Shown piece after piece: positions 44,142-54,686 of a DNA stretch of 64,000 nucleotides. Position 1 is the stretch's first letter. Each line of letters begins with the position of its first letter. A model generated the notes under the pieces. The model saw only the letters and a program-made list of their open reading frames with translations, was not told where the DNA came from and did not search any database. The stretch is from positions 62,001-126,000 of the forward strand of contig AJFK01000554.1 of the NCBI GenBank assembly GCA_000467715.1, in the 5' to 3' direction. The stretch is from Hysterium pulicare CBS 123377 (taxonomy: Eukaryota; Ascomycota; Dothideomycetes; Hysteriales; Hysteriaceae). Position numbers and translations under genes: made by a program.

Positions 44142-46230
44142 ATGCCTTGTTTTCGCAACGAGCCATCTCAACCCCTTGATGTAGACGGTCGGAGCGATGC
44201 CGACGAGTCCGTTGACCGCCTGAGCACATCCCGGGAGCAAGAACACACGCTCTTACTGAAAGAGTACGACGATGAAGGGAGCTTCGAACTACAACATCGA
44301 TACGGAAATGAGGAGAAGTGGACTCTTCCAAGAAGGTCGTCTATCCATCAACTCATCACCTCGAAGACTACTATCCTCATAACTTCCGCATGTGTTGTGT
44401 TGCTCGCGGTAGCTTCCGCTGCCTTCGTTCTTCGAGACGAGATCAAGTCATTCACTTCTATAGCGCTCAACCACCAACCACGTCAGCCCCAGGAGTATCT
44501 CCTCGATTCGAATTGGGACTTCTCCGCCCCACCAAGGAGACGAGAATATAATTGGATCATAGAGGATAAAGAACACAATCCAGATGGCGTCTACCGGCCT
44601 ATGATTTTGATAAATGCAATGTTCCCGGGGCCTCTAATAGAGGTCAACGAAGGTGACACAATTGTAGTTAAGGTGGACAATCGCGCTACAAACGCAACTT
44701 CCTTCCACTGGCATGGCATGTATCAGAACGGGAGCAATTGGATGGACGGTACTGTTGGAATCACCCAATGCCCCATAGCCCCAGGATCTAATTTCACATA
44801 CGAATTCCGCGTGGACGGCCAGTCAGGGACTTACTGGTACAGCACCCTTTTGCATTCGAATGCTAGTGCTAACAATCCGTAGGTATCATGCGCACCATGG
44901 CCTTCAGGCTTCGGATGGTCTAGCTGGTCCGCTAGTCATCCACTCGAAGGATGAAAAGGAGCTCCAAAGGATTCCGTATGCAACAGATCGAATTATTATG
45001 GTTCAAGATCATTACTACGATCTTTCAGGTGCTCTATTGGTGAAGTATTTGGAACCCGACCGCGAGAATGCTGAACCAGTTCCGGGAGGCGCTTTAATAA
45101 ATGGAAGAAATGTTCGTAACTGTGACGAACTCCCGAACCGCCGCTGCAATAATTCCAGTGTCACCAGGCCCGAACTCAGCCTCGAACCAAATCAGAACCA
45201 TAGACTACGATTCATCAATGTGGGAGCTTTTGCAGAATTTCAGATCCAGATCGATGAGCATGAGTTTGCGGTCACTGAAGTGGATGGGACCGCCGTGTGG
45301 CCTGAGTATTATCACAGATTGAATATCGGTCCCGCTCAACGATACAGCATAGTAATCACAACAAATCTAACAAGTGGAACTGCTTACTGGCTACGGGTCC
45401 GTATGGTCACCCATTGCTTTGCGGAGACGAACCCGGAGACCGTTGCAGAAGTTCACGCTGTCGTTCGTTACACAACCTCAAGCCCTCTGGAAGTTGCGGT
45501 TCTCCCGTCTTCCAGAGACTGGCCTGAGGTGATCGAGTTGGAGTGCCGCGATATGAACATAACAGATCTTCGCCCCGTTATTCCAATCGAAGCACCAGCA
45601 ACGGCTGATGACATGATTTATGTACGAGCAAACTTCAAAATCGGTGCTTGGAGACTAAGCCGAGGGTACTTCAACGACAGTTCCTGGCGTGCTCCTGTTT
45701 CGTCACCCACTCTGCACCGATTCATCAGCCATACATCCTCGTCAGATCCATCACTCGTTTCCTCTTTCCCCACATCTTTCGGCATCAACTCAGACTTTTT
45801 CCCCTCAGAACGGGAATTAGTCTACCAAACTACCGGCATACGTACTATCGACATCATGATCCAAAACTTTGATGACGGAAACCACCCCATGCATCTTCAC
45901 GGCTACAAATACTGGGTATTAGCTCAAGGGCACGGTTATCCTCCCTCAAACCTCATGGAAACTCTTGATCTCTCGAATCCTCTAAGGCGCGATACCGCTT
46001 CTGTCGAGGCTTTTGGCTGGGCTTTGTTCCGTTTCACAGCGGACAATCCAGGATTTTGGGCCTTTCATTGTCATACTTGGCACACCGAGGCAGGACTACT
46101 GATGCAGTTCTTGACCAGAGCGGACGAAGTCGCGAGCTGGCAGTTACCAACTAAGAATAAAGAACTTTGCTTCCTAGACGGTCATACAAAAGGAAGTGGC
46201 CCAGATGATTCTATATGGTTTGGACAATAA
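44142..46230 (+). CDS. Membrane-anchored multicopper oxidase (laccase/Fet3-like)
   Basis: A multicopper oxidase of 680 residues. Exons are 44142-44836 and 44883-46230; the 46-nt intron (TG|GTACAG..CCGTAG|G) joins SGTYW to YHAHHGLQ. Copper-site motifs are SFHWHGMYQNG, GTYWYHAHHG, HPMHLHGYKYW and FHCHTWHTEAGLLMQF. Two features are odd. First, a single hydrophobic helix at about 76-98 (TILITSACVVLLAVASAAFVL) follows a 75-residue polar, acidic N-terminus, so it should be a type II anchored protein; Fet3 proteins are anchored C-terminally and laccases are secreted. Second, the last motif has only one residue between HCH and WH, where the family has two (HCHxxWH), which would disturb the type 1 copper His. 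Substrate (phenols or iron) unknown. Confidence 0.88.
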
Positions 46231-47317
46231 CAGTCCGCATCGATCTATTACACATCTCCATACACTACTCTGATGCCTTTTTGTTGGCATGAGTATCACG
46301 CAGACATAGGAACACCAACCAGACTTTTACAAGTCAAGATATCAGTGAAATTACTCTATCAGAGTCCAAAACGCTATTCTGGAACTCTGGAAATACCTAT
46401 TTAACAGATTAGGAATGTGGAATCTCGGGAGTTGGAGTACCGGAACATACTCGACCTGCACCAGACAGGGCTGCACTCCAATGGACTCGCGCCGAAGGCC
46501 AATATACGTTTCGATGTCAGGCCTGCAAGTAGAGAACTGAACACTGACCCAGCCTACCAAGCCTAAGAAAAAGCTTTCCATAGACTTGATGAATCTTCAT
46601 TGAACACCCGGAGAACTACAATAGGCGACCGACCATTCTTACGCCTTTCCGAGGTGATTTTGTCACTTTACTTCAAAATTCATGTTATGGAACCAGGAAC
46701 TAGGCTAGTTTTTAAGATTGAGTCATACAATATCACCTCCCTTGGTGTTACAGTTCCCACCGAAGCTGTGAACGGCCTCGGCGAAAAGACAGACGAACCG
46801 GAGGAGCATGCTTCTCTCTTAGTACGACGAGACTAATCTTTCAAACAACAGAATATTCTAAGGACTATAACGGCGATAACTTGGGGTGCTAATACTGCAA
46901 AACATCATATTTAATGCCACGGTACTATGGCATAGAACACTAATGGAAGTGTTTTACTTGAGATAGATATAAGAATAGGAATGAGCCCCTCAGACCGATA
47001 CAATGCTAACAAGAGCTGGAATTACGTCTGTTGACCAGTAAATTATGGGGATGGCGAATGTGTGGCTACAAACTTCCCCTGAAGCTCTCGACGATTTTGG
47101 CGGGATGCAGTATATATTCCCGGAGCACGGAGGAAAGCTTGCTCTTCATGCGCGGGGAACTCATTCAAGGCCGGAGAGTAACGAGTCGCAAGTAGGCCAG
47201 AACCATCCACCCAGGGCCAAACATTGGGAATGTATGCGTAATACCAATACTCAGGCAGATGCGGCAGTCAATGCATCCTTGGATGGCTCATTGCTTAAGT
47301 CGGGCGTACCAGGATAA
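46231..47317. other. Intergenic region
   Basis: About 1.1 kb downstream of the oxidase. It has short frames without family features (46600-46836, 47045-47317) and leads into element copy B. Confidence 0.35.
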
Positions 47318-47519
47318 GTGTCATTATTCGTCGTACTGCGAACTCCTTCAGCTCCGCAAGTCTAGAAAGATCTTATTCCATATGCTACTTTACAAATAAC
47401 CTCAAGGACGGCAACTTACTTTCATGCCTTTCCCGGAGTCTGAGTCGGCTTTGTAAGCCTGTAGAAAAGAAGTTGGTAGTCGCAGACGCATTCTCCGAAA
47501 CAACGAATTACGACACCCT
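47318..47519 (+). mobile_element. MITE-like element, copy B
   Basis: A direct copy of the element at 41.6 kb. The left end is GTGTCATTATTCGTCGTACT; the reverse complement of the right end is GGGTGTCGTAATTCGTTGT, a clear imperfect terminal inverted repeat. The shared inner block CCTCAAGGACGGCAACTT fixes the orientation relative to copy A. The length is about 200 bp and it is non-coding. Confidence 0.62.
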
Positions 47520-47898
47520 TTATATACGTGTGCTGATTATTTTATGCCACAATAGTTTCAATTCTACAACACTGTTCTACCAAGACCGATGTGCTCAGAA
47601 TTCCAGGCTATGGAGATAGCCCTCACCCGAGATGCCTTGTACTATCTCATATTCAAAATTTTCTGGCCTACGCTTGGTCGAGTCTACGTTCTCTTATGCA
47701 TCTTTGAGGCTTGTTTCTGGGGTCCAGAAGATATTCCACTTAGAAACGCAAATTTTTAGGAAGTTGAGACATGTAAAAAGCAGGGTCAACTACGGAACTC
47801 TTAGGCCACACCGCATTTATCTAAGCATTCGATCTTCTTCCTGAACGGACCTTGTTATTTAATCATCCGTGCTATAATAGGCCCGTTATGCTGGCCCA

Positions 47899-49163
47899 CT
47901 ACACCTCAGTCATCCTCGACTCAATCAAATCGATTACGTAGTCACCTTTGCATGCCACCATTAACAACCTCTCAAACTCCCCGAGCTCTTCGATTTGATC
48001 CGGTTGCCATGCAAGTGAAAAGTCTGCATACGAAATGGGAGACTCTTGGGAATGACCAGACTGGCCATGATCGACCCACTCCGGCCCTCCCACCTCCCAA
48101 AGCTTCGTGTCATGCGTTACCGGCATTTTTGCAACAATATGAGTGACGCTACACTGCCCATTGTCATTCACAGAATTCCATGCGCTGCGTAAGAACATAG
48201 ATATGAGGACTGTTCTTCGGAGTGATTCATAGAAGACCCAAGTTCGATGCGATGACTCGAATGACTGGGGTTCGCTGAGTGAGCGATTCCAGAGATCCTC
48301 GGCCCACTTCTCGAGAAGACATAGGCGTTTAACGGCGAGTGATTGCTGGCCAAGATCACCGTCGAATACAAGCTTGATTTGGTATGTAATCATTGCTTGT
48401 ACGGCGGCCAGATGCTCGGCGAGTGACCAGTCTACCGAGGATGATATTAGGTTCGACACCTTGGAGTCAATAGTGCAGACTATAGTTTTTCTGTTATTGC
48501 TCGTCTTCATGAGATACAAAGCCGATAAGGAACAAGCATCCTGGTAAGCGGGTGGTTGCCAGTCTCGATACAAGGCTTCGTGCATGAACGGAATGGTACC
48601 TGCATATGCGAACGAGCGAGCGAACGAGCGAACGAAGGCTGAGAGCTGGCGGGTAAGATATTTGACCTGAGTAGGACTCAGAACAGAAAGTTCCCATATA
48701 TGAGGGAGGAAGGATTCAGTAAGTTGAGGCTGCGGAGATTGGAAGTTGCGCAGGTTACTTGAGTTACTGTTCGCTGTACACAACTTCGGGTTGGAAAGGA
48801 ATGACAAGTTCTCTATAGTATAACGGCTCTGTCCGAAGTCTATTCCATCAGGGACGCCTTGAGAGCAGAAACCACCATTGTTCTGATGCGGTAAATCTGG
48901 GGAAGCGTGGCGGACTACTACCTCCGCCTGGCTGATCGTTCCCTGGGTATTAGCTCCGCTCTATGAGGCTAGTTAGTCCGCCAATTCGTGAAGAGCAAAC
49001 GGGCGTTTGTGGAGATGTCTGAACTTGTGCTGCGCGGACACGTACGTATCTACACGTTAATCCCTTTGTGAAGCAAGCACGGATACCCAAGATCGCAACG
49101 CCTCTTTGCCTTTACGCAGGCAGCACAGGATTTGCGCCCTGTCGCTGGAATATAGCCCAGCAT
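47899..49163 (-). CDS. Zn2Cys6 transcription regulator, zinc cluster out of frame
   Basis: A fungal binuclear-cluster regulator. From the ATG at 49163 the protein reads MLGYIPATGRKSCAACVKAK and on to RRCDLGY; the second half of the cluster, RACFTKGLTCRYVRV, lies in another frame from about 49080. The joint falls at CCGTGCTTGC. Downstream, a 40-nt intron (49000-48961, GTTTGC..CATAG with CTAAC branch) joins QTSPQTP to SGANTQGT and the frame stays open to 47899. The 302-codon part from 48807 resembles the middle/C-terminal half of C6 regulators (ALYRDWQPPAYQDACSLSAL, RTWVFYESLRRTVLISMFLR). As read, the DNA-binding domain cannot be made, so the gene is inactive, mis-sequenced or expressed only as the C-terminal part. 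Target genes unknown. Confidence 0.6.
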
Positions 49164-49991
49164 GATGTGACTTGAATAACTCGTGAGAGAAATTGGCGCT
49201 ACTTCAGCAATGATATCTCTGCTTCATGCGGTTCAAAGCGTGCAAAGATTCAAGTGGGTTATAATGAGTCAGAACAAAGCTGTCATGTCTCTGAACTCCA
49301 TGTAGAGATGGTAGGTGGTGCTGAGGGTGAAGGGGATAGTTGGTGACTAATGTCAGGATGCAGCGCTGCGGCAGTTGGTGGACTTCCGCAGTTCCCGTGC
49401 TACACTCCTTTAGTGCTCACGACTCTCGCGCCATTATTTTCATGAAATCCTGAATAAGAGAGCTTCTTGCACGTTTTATAATCGATGTTGTTCCAGGCAA
49501 TCCATGCCTTGGGTGAGAATCGCGAGCTATGATGCTGACAGATCAAGGTCCCTCATAAACCATCGAGTACTCGGGACATTCCACGCCTATCCAGATCAAG
49601 ATGCGCCATGTCTGGGCGGCTTACTATAAAGATGTGCGTTTCGGATCTGAAGACTTTGGGCATGGCGATCTGCGTCTCGGGGAGATTATGGGAATTGAGC
49701 CGAAGAATGGCATCGACTCTCCGAAACCGTGGTATGAAGACGCCGGAAAGTTATTGGGATCTTGTAAGGGCCTCAAGATAGCCGAAAGCATTCAAAGCCG
49801 TTACCGTTCTTAGCCGTCGGGGGAATTATGGGACTAAAACCGAATGTACGTCAACGGAGACTTTCACATGCTTCCAAGTCCGGCCCCACCGCCGCTCTCA
49901 CGTGTAGTAGTAATACGGAACAAAGTAGATAAACAATAATGACTCCAGCACTCGTTCGCACTCGCGCATTTCCTTCTTTCTTTATATTATC
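49164..49991. other. Intergenic region
   Basis: These 828 bases separate the regulator (-) from the HARBI1-like gene (+). A 70-codon frame at 49601-49813 has no recognisable features. A CACGTG lies near 49900. Confidence 0.35.
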
Positions 49992-50636
49992 ATGTTGGTT
50001 TCTCCTGTCGCCGATCGCCGCCCATCACACGACTTTTCGCAAGACTTCTCGCAAGACTTCTCAGCAGTACCTAATCTAACGCTTTCGGGCGCCGCAAAGG
50101 CTAGAGACTTGCTCAATGGAGCGCCGAATCGCTTCTATGAATTCAGTCACCTGGATCAGTGGACTTTTGTCCAACTGGCTGACTGGTGTATGGACCATGC
50201 GCATGCTATTACTCCCGAAGACGTGAGCGTAGAGGAGAGTCTACTCATTTTCCTCGATGTTGTCGGACGAGGCTCAAGTTTTAGAATGGCAGCCGAAGAT
50301 TGGGGCCATGATGAAGAGCTCATGAGAAAGTAGTCAATCCAAGACCATTCTCCGGGAGTTAATGCGCTGACGTTTCGGCCGATTAGGATTTTTCTCAACA
50401 TGTTCAACACTCTACGAATCCTTCGACAAGAAGAAGAAGGCTCATCTTCTTGTCCTAAATTCAACAGCGCGAGAAGTCAATGGCGAATCCTTAAGACGTC
50501 TCGACCGTCGCGGAAGGAGGAAGGATATTTGCGAGTAGGGGAAGAAGCTGGCGATGGGATTGAAGTCAACCAGGAAGAACTGATAGAGGTGCTCACGGCC
50601 CTGAACAATTTCATCCATGAACACAAGGAGTATTGA
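49992..50636 (+). CDS. Short HARBI1-like protein (DNA-transposase remnant or domesticated)
   Basis: A 195-residue predicted protein from exons 49992-50329 and 50387-50636; the 57-nt intron (AA|GTAGTC..GATTAG|G, branch GCTGAC) joins DEELMRK to IFLNMFNTLRIL and removes an in-frame stop. Residues 55-110 (FVQLADWCMDHAHAI, VSVEESLLIFLDVVGRGSSF, RMAAEDWGHDEE) resemble the helical region before the nuclease of PIF/Harbinger transposases (HARBI1), and the end (IEVLTALNNFIHEHKEY) resembles its ALHNFIR C-terminus. The catalytic DDE core is absent, so it cannot transpose. It starts with a triple 4-residue repeat, DFSQ. It is either an internally deleted element or a host gene derived from one. It sits between element copies B and C. 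Confidence 0.5.
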
Positions 50637-51211
50637 TTTGGTGAAAGGTCGGGAGTCATGGGCGTTGAAAACCCGTATGATTATCGTTTGTATTCTGTTG
50701 AACATATTATCTTGGTTGCGGAAGAAGTGATTCTTCCTAACGCTAAGCAGCAGCCCACTGTAGGAGAAAAGAGGGGATTCGAGGTGCCTGGGAGGGTCTC
50801 CAAGGCGAGAGCGCTGTCGAATAGTTATTAAATGATGGAGCTAGATAAACATTCTTCTAATGGAGCGAAGTACCCCGACCTGGACAGCCTGCAGGTGCGC
50901 AAAACTGTATCGGCTAGGCCGAAGCTACTTACCGTCCTAAAAATAGTACAGACAGCCGAATCCAAAATTAATAACATCAAGCATCCCCATAAGTCTGGCA
51001 CCGAAGACATATTGCGACTTCCTCAATATAACGTTGGAACTATGGCCTTCTAAAGGCCGACCTTCTAAACATCTTTCACCTGTCAGTTCTTTCGTCGGTT
51101 GCTTCCACACTACAACTTATCAGGTGTAACGGCGGTTATCCTAAGCAAAGCCTTCCACAGGAATGGGTCACAGGCTGTACAAACACAAGTTTGCTTATTA
51201 ACCATCGTCCA
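50637..51211. other. Intergenic region
   Basis: About 575 bases with only short frames (for example 50832-51053) that match nothing recognisable. Confidence 0.35.
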
Positions 51212-51407
51212 CACGGGTGTCGAAATTCGCCCTTTCGGAGGATGGGTCCGCATCTACCATTGCCCTTATCACCAGCATACAAAGCCAATCTAGATAGGGT
51301 ACAAGGCCCTAAAGGAAGTTCCCGTACTTATACTTATCTGAAAGTAGCATATAGGATAGGATCTATGCAGCGACCATGGAAGTCTACAGTACGACGAACA
51401 ATGACTA
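51212..51407 (-). mobile_element. MITE-like element, copy C (inverted)
   Basis: The third copy of the element, in opposite orientation. Read on the minus strand it begins AGTCATTGTTCGTCGTACT and contains ATGCTACTTTC and GCCTTGTAC, as in copy A. On the plus strand its left end GGGTGTCGAAATTCG matches the right-end terminal repeat of copy B. It is more diverged than A and B. Confidence 0.55.
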
Positions 51408-51696
51408 TGGTCCAGTCACTCAGCGATGCTTAGCTGCAAAGTTCGAAGGATTCGCATGGGGGCCGAAACGAGGATCCTGCTGACGCACCTCTTTTTCCTA
51501 TTACGAAATGGCAACAACACGGCAATAACTGCACTGTCCGGCCCCATTTTGCTTCCTCTCGTGTCGTCAACTCCTCTTTCAAGCTTGTATATTGCAATGT
51601 TTCCAGTTCTTAAGAGCCAGGAAGGCTAAGGTTGATATCTTTCATCATCGCCTTCACCCGTTGAATCTCTCGTCATTTTACACATCAAGCACCGCA

Positions 51697-53898
51697 ATGA
51701 GCAACTCTACATATACTCCAGCGAACTCATCTTATCTGTACAATGAGTACGGCTTCACCAATGGATCGTTATTTCAGCAGACTAATACCTCGAGCTTTCC
51801 GTCGCCATACTCTGGAGGTCGAATCAGTGGAAACGTGAATCTAACAATATTGCCCTCCAACTTAGCTTCTTTGACTTTCGATGCTTCCAGCACATCTTCC
51901 CAGGATCAATCCACGTTGGCACTCGCAAGTGTTGTTCTTGGGAATGACTTCTTCCGGGTTCCTGTCCTCTGTGTATACCCGCTGTCTGGACAGTACGACG
52001 TTCTGCCTCGCGCGCTATTCTATCTGTTATTGATAGTTTCCCTGTTATTTCGTCGTCATATTCTGATCTCGACAGCCGCGCTTGGAACAGCGATGACCTA
52101 TTCGGCTACGGCAGTCATCCATCTCTTCGCATTGTTAGCAACATTCAAGTGGAGTACCGATTTTGAAGAGGGAAATGCTCAATCAGCAGAGCAATGGGGA
52201 GATCCGGACCTATTAGCTATCTTTCCTATCCTCTCCGCCGCCGGAATCATGTTGGCTCCAATTCTTTCATGGTCAAAGACGATCCGTCGCAACAACGCTT
52301 ACGCCGTCATCATCTGCTGGGGTATCTTGATCTTCACTGCCCTAATACCCGCTTGGGTTTATATTATGAGAGGTTTCGTGTTCGATGAGCTCAGTTCATT
52401 TGCAGCTTGTCCAATTCCAGGCTCTTCGTCGGATAAAGCTTGTAACGCCGATGGACCAGAGGATGTCGGGTCCTCGTACGAGCTGTACTACCGCTGTCAG
52501 TGTACGGACTTCTGTGCAACATTAAGCCCCAAAGCTGCCATGCGATCCAATACAAACATGGTCGTATGGCTTAGTCGGAGTGTTAGCATCAAAGCTTTCA
52601 ACAAATCATCGCTTGATAAACTCATACAGGTGAACTACCTCATCATGCCGCTCGTTCTTCTGTATGGTATCCTCGGTATATTAGGCACCTCAGGTCCGGC
52701 TGCTGTTCGCAATTCGCTATTCAATTTCTTGAATTCCAACCGCAAAACGTGGATCCAGAACTTGTTTCAAGGAAGTCGTCAAGTCAAATTCTCAGGCAAG
52801 TTAAACTATTCAGATTCTACGGCAGGAAAACGGTTCTTTCGAAAACTCCGGTATCTCTTTGCAAAGATTGTTGCCACAACTTTTTATCTGGTTTCACTCT
52901 CCGGCGTCCTGATCTGTCCATTCGTTTTCCTGCTCAGTATTGTCGCGAATGAGCTTTACGTTGGCTTACTTCCCACAAGTGAGCATCATGATTCCATTGG
53001 ATCCTGGGGCCCTTGGGTCAGTGCCGCTCTAGTCATTATAGCTGTATTCATAAACCGTTATGCCAGTGCCATTATCATTACCTTAAGACTGGCGCTCGAA
53101 TCCATTTGGAGCGTCTTCCGCTACTCCAAGCTTGAGCGGCAAGAATTCGGATCCAGTATTATCACCACCCCGAAAGAAACTTTACCCTCGCGTCTACACA
53201 AACTGCGTCGCGAACTCTATAGCCCCTTCCAGCACTCGTGGCATAGCATTAAACGAGCAGTTCGGAGCGTCAGGGTTCATTGGGCCGAATTTGTTTGGTG
53301 GTGGAAGAATACCACAGAAGCTTCCCGATTAATGGCAAAAGAAATCAAGATTTGGCAAAAGGCTAAAATAACTAAGCCAAAATGTGGTTGCGCCTTATGC
53401 GAAGGGCAAAGGATAAAGCGAGCACGCAAAAAGTCGGAGCTTCTCCAGCAACCCTACAACAGTAATGACAGCGAGGACGACGCTGAACTACGGACTGTCC
53501 ACGAATACCTTCGGAAGCGAGTGAAGCGGCGTCTCGGACCAGACTATGAAGTTCTCCGGAAATCTAAGAACGATGAGAATGCTACCAAACGTACAGTTCA
53601 AGATCCTTTCGGAGACCCCGACGGCTTTGAGCCAATGGTCTATTCCTCTCCAGTTGAACCTGCCAGGTCTCCAGTATATGAGCATCTTTTGAGAAGAGTT
53701 AAACGCCGCCTCGGCGATGATTACGAGATTGTACACCTCTCTACTCTTTCGGGGGTACCAATGCAACCAATGGCACGACCGTCCCCTTATCAAAGTTCGA
53801 CAAGTACATTCACGCTTAATCATCCACCTCGCGCATTCACTAGGAGCGAAACCGAACAAAGTATACCTGAGAGCCAAAGAAATCTTATCGGTCCTTAG
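51697..53898 (+). CDS. Polytopic membrane protein of unknown function
   Basis: An intronless 733-residue protein. The start at 51697 (MSNSTYTPANSSYLYNEYG) opens a roughly 90-residue NxS/T-rich extracellular-type N-terminus; the frame extends upstream but with poor coding character. About seven to eight hydrophobic helices follow (VLPRALFYLLLIVSLLF, YSATAVIHLFALLATF, LLAIFPILSAAGIMLAPIL, AVIICWGILIFTALIPAWVY, LIMPLVLLYGILGILG, IVATTFYLVSLSGVLICPFV, WVSAALVIIAVFI). A Cys-rich loop (AACPIPG..YYRCQCTDFC) sits between helices four and five. The cytosolic tail is basic, with CGCALCEG, then two copies of a RVKRRLGxDYE motif about 60 residues apart. Such proteins are common in filamentous ascomycetes, but I know no function. 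Confidence 0.75.
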   Translation: MSNSTYTPANSSYLYNEYGFTNGSLFQQTNTSSFPSPYSGGRISGNVNLTILPSNLASLTFDASSTSSQDQSTLALASVVLGNDFFRVPVLCVYPLSGQYDVLPRALFYLLLIVSLLFRRHILISTAALGTAMTYSATAVIHLFALLATFKWSTDFEEGNAQSAEQWGDPDLLAIFPILSAAGIMLAPILSWSKTIRRNNAYAVIICWGILIFTALIPAWVYIMRGFVFDELSSFAACPIPGSSSDKACNADGPEDVGSSYELYYRCQCTDFCATLSPKAAMRSNTNMVVWLSRSVSIKAFNKSSLDKLIQVNYLIMPLVLLYGILGILGTSGPAAVRNSLFNFLNSNRKTWIQNLFQGSRQVKFSGKLNYSDSTAGKRFFRKLRYLFAKIVATTFYLVSLSGVLICPFVFLLSIVANELYVGLLPTSEHHDSIGSWGPWVSAALVIIAVFINRYASAIIITLRLALESIWSVFRYSKLERQEFGSSIITTPKETLPSRLHKLRRELYSPFQHSWHSIKRAVRSVRVHWAEFVWWWKNTTEASRLMAKEIKIWQKAKITKPKCGCALCEGQRIKRARKKSELLQQPYNSNDSEDDAELRTVHEYLRKRVKRRLGPDYEVLRKSKNDENATKRTVQDPFGDPDGFEPMVYSSPVEPARSPVYEHLLRRVKRRLGDDYEIVHLSTLSGVPMQPMARPSPYQSSTSTFTLNHPPRAFTRSETEQSIPESQRNLIGP

Positions 53899-54198
53899 CT
53901 TGCGGGGTTTACCGATGCTTCGTATACCTGCATATGAATCAATTCTTACTTGATCACATCGCTCTTGGGAGCAAGGCAACGGTTGCTACGGCATTCCTTT
54001 GAGTACTACTGACCATGGGGGCGGGTATGGTGCTTATAAAGTAAGCCTTTTGTATATAACACCTTCACAGACTTTATATACCTAATCGCTCTCTGCATAG
54101 GCTTGATGACGGTAACTGGCTTTAGATACTTTTACGGAGCCCAAATGGCCTCTATAGAGTCCCAGCACCGGAGTTGATAGGAGCAGACAGAGCCAACT

Positions 54199-54572
54199 AT
54201 GACAATTTTTCACTTCAAGCTTCCAAGGTTAGGAAAAGCGAAGTCGCTATTAGGAGGGAGGTCGAGGTGGCCTTTAAGGGGAAGATCAAGATCACCGTCA
54301 AGCGCAACGGCTACGTCTAAACGCTCTATCGAGCGAGCAGGATTTCGCTCACTTCGTCAGCTTCACGAGCGAGAGCGTACCGTACTCAATCGCCTGTCCG
54401 AAAGGCTTGTCGTCACTAGACATTTTAGGGAAGAGTAGAAGTTGGTAAATGCCCACATTGCGACAAATTCTTTGAATGCGCTCGGTGTGGTATCAATTCA
54501 TGCATCGGTTGTCAATACAAACTCAAACCGAAGCACTCACTGTCTTGGAATTATAACCGGCGGTGGGGCTGA
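54199..54572 (+). CDS. Small basic protein with CxxC zinc-binding end
   Basis: Two joined pieces. From 54199, MTIFHFKLPRLGKAKSLLGG leads into an Arg/Ser-rich stretch and RSLRQLHERER. From about 54439 another frame reads VGKCPHCDKFFECARCGINS, then CIGCQYKLKPKHSLSWNYNR, a neat set of three CxxC pairs plus a single Cys likely to bind zinc. The link may be an intron of about 63 nt (GTACCG at about 54376 to AGTAG at 54438), giving HERE-Q-VGKCPHC, or a small frameshift near 54436. About 100 residues in all. It sits between the membrane protein and the methyltransferase. Family unknown; the Cys pattern makes it unlikely to be chance. Confidence 0.5.
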
Positions 54573-54686
54573 CAAGATGATTCATAGTTGTAAATCTTCC
54601 CAATGCAATTGTTCAAGAACTACAAGTCCCTGACTGTCCGTCCACGCGAAACTGATACAATATCTCCAGTCAAACATGTAATACAA

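Noticed and set aside
48605-48640. Short CGAACGAG-type tandem repeat
   Set aside because: Lies in the regulator coding region and encodes a SFxRSF repeat; too short to be a separate element.
49601-49813. 70-codon plus-strand frame
   Set aside because: No family features and no exon partners found.
51592-51696. Upstream in-frame start for the polytopic membrane protein
   Set aside because: The added 35 residues are basic and unlike the NxS/T-rich N-terminus; 51697 has a better context.
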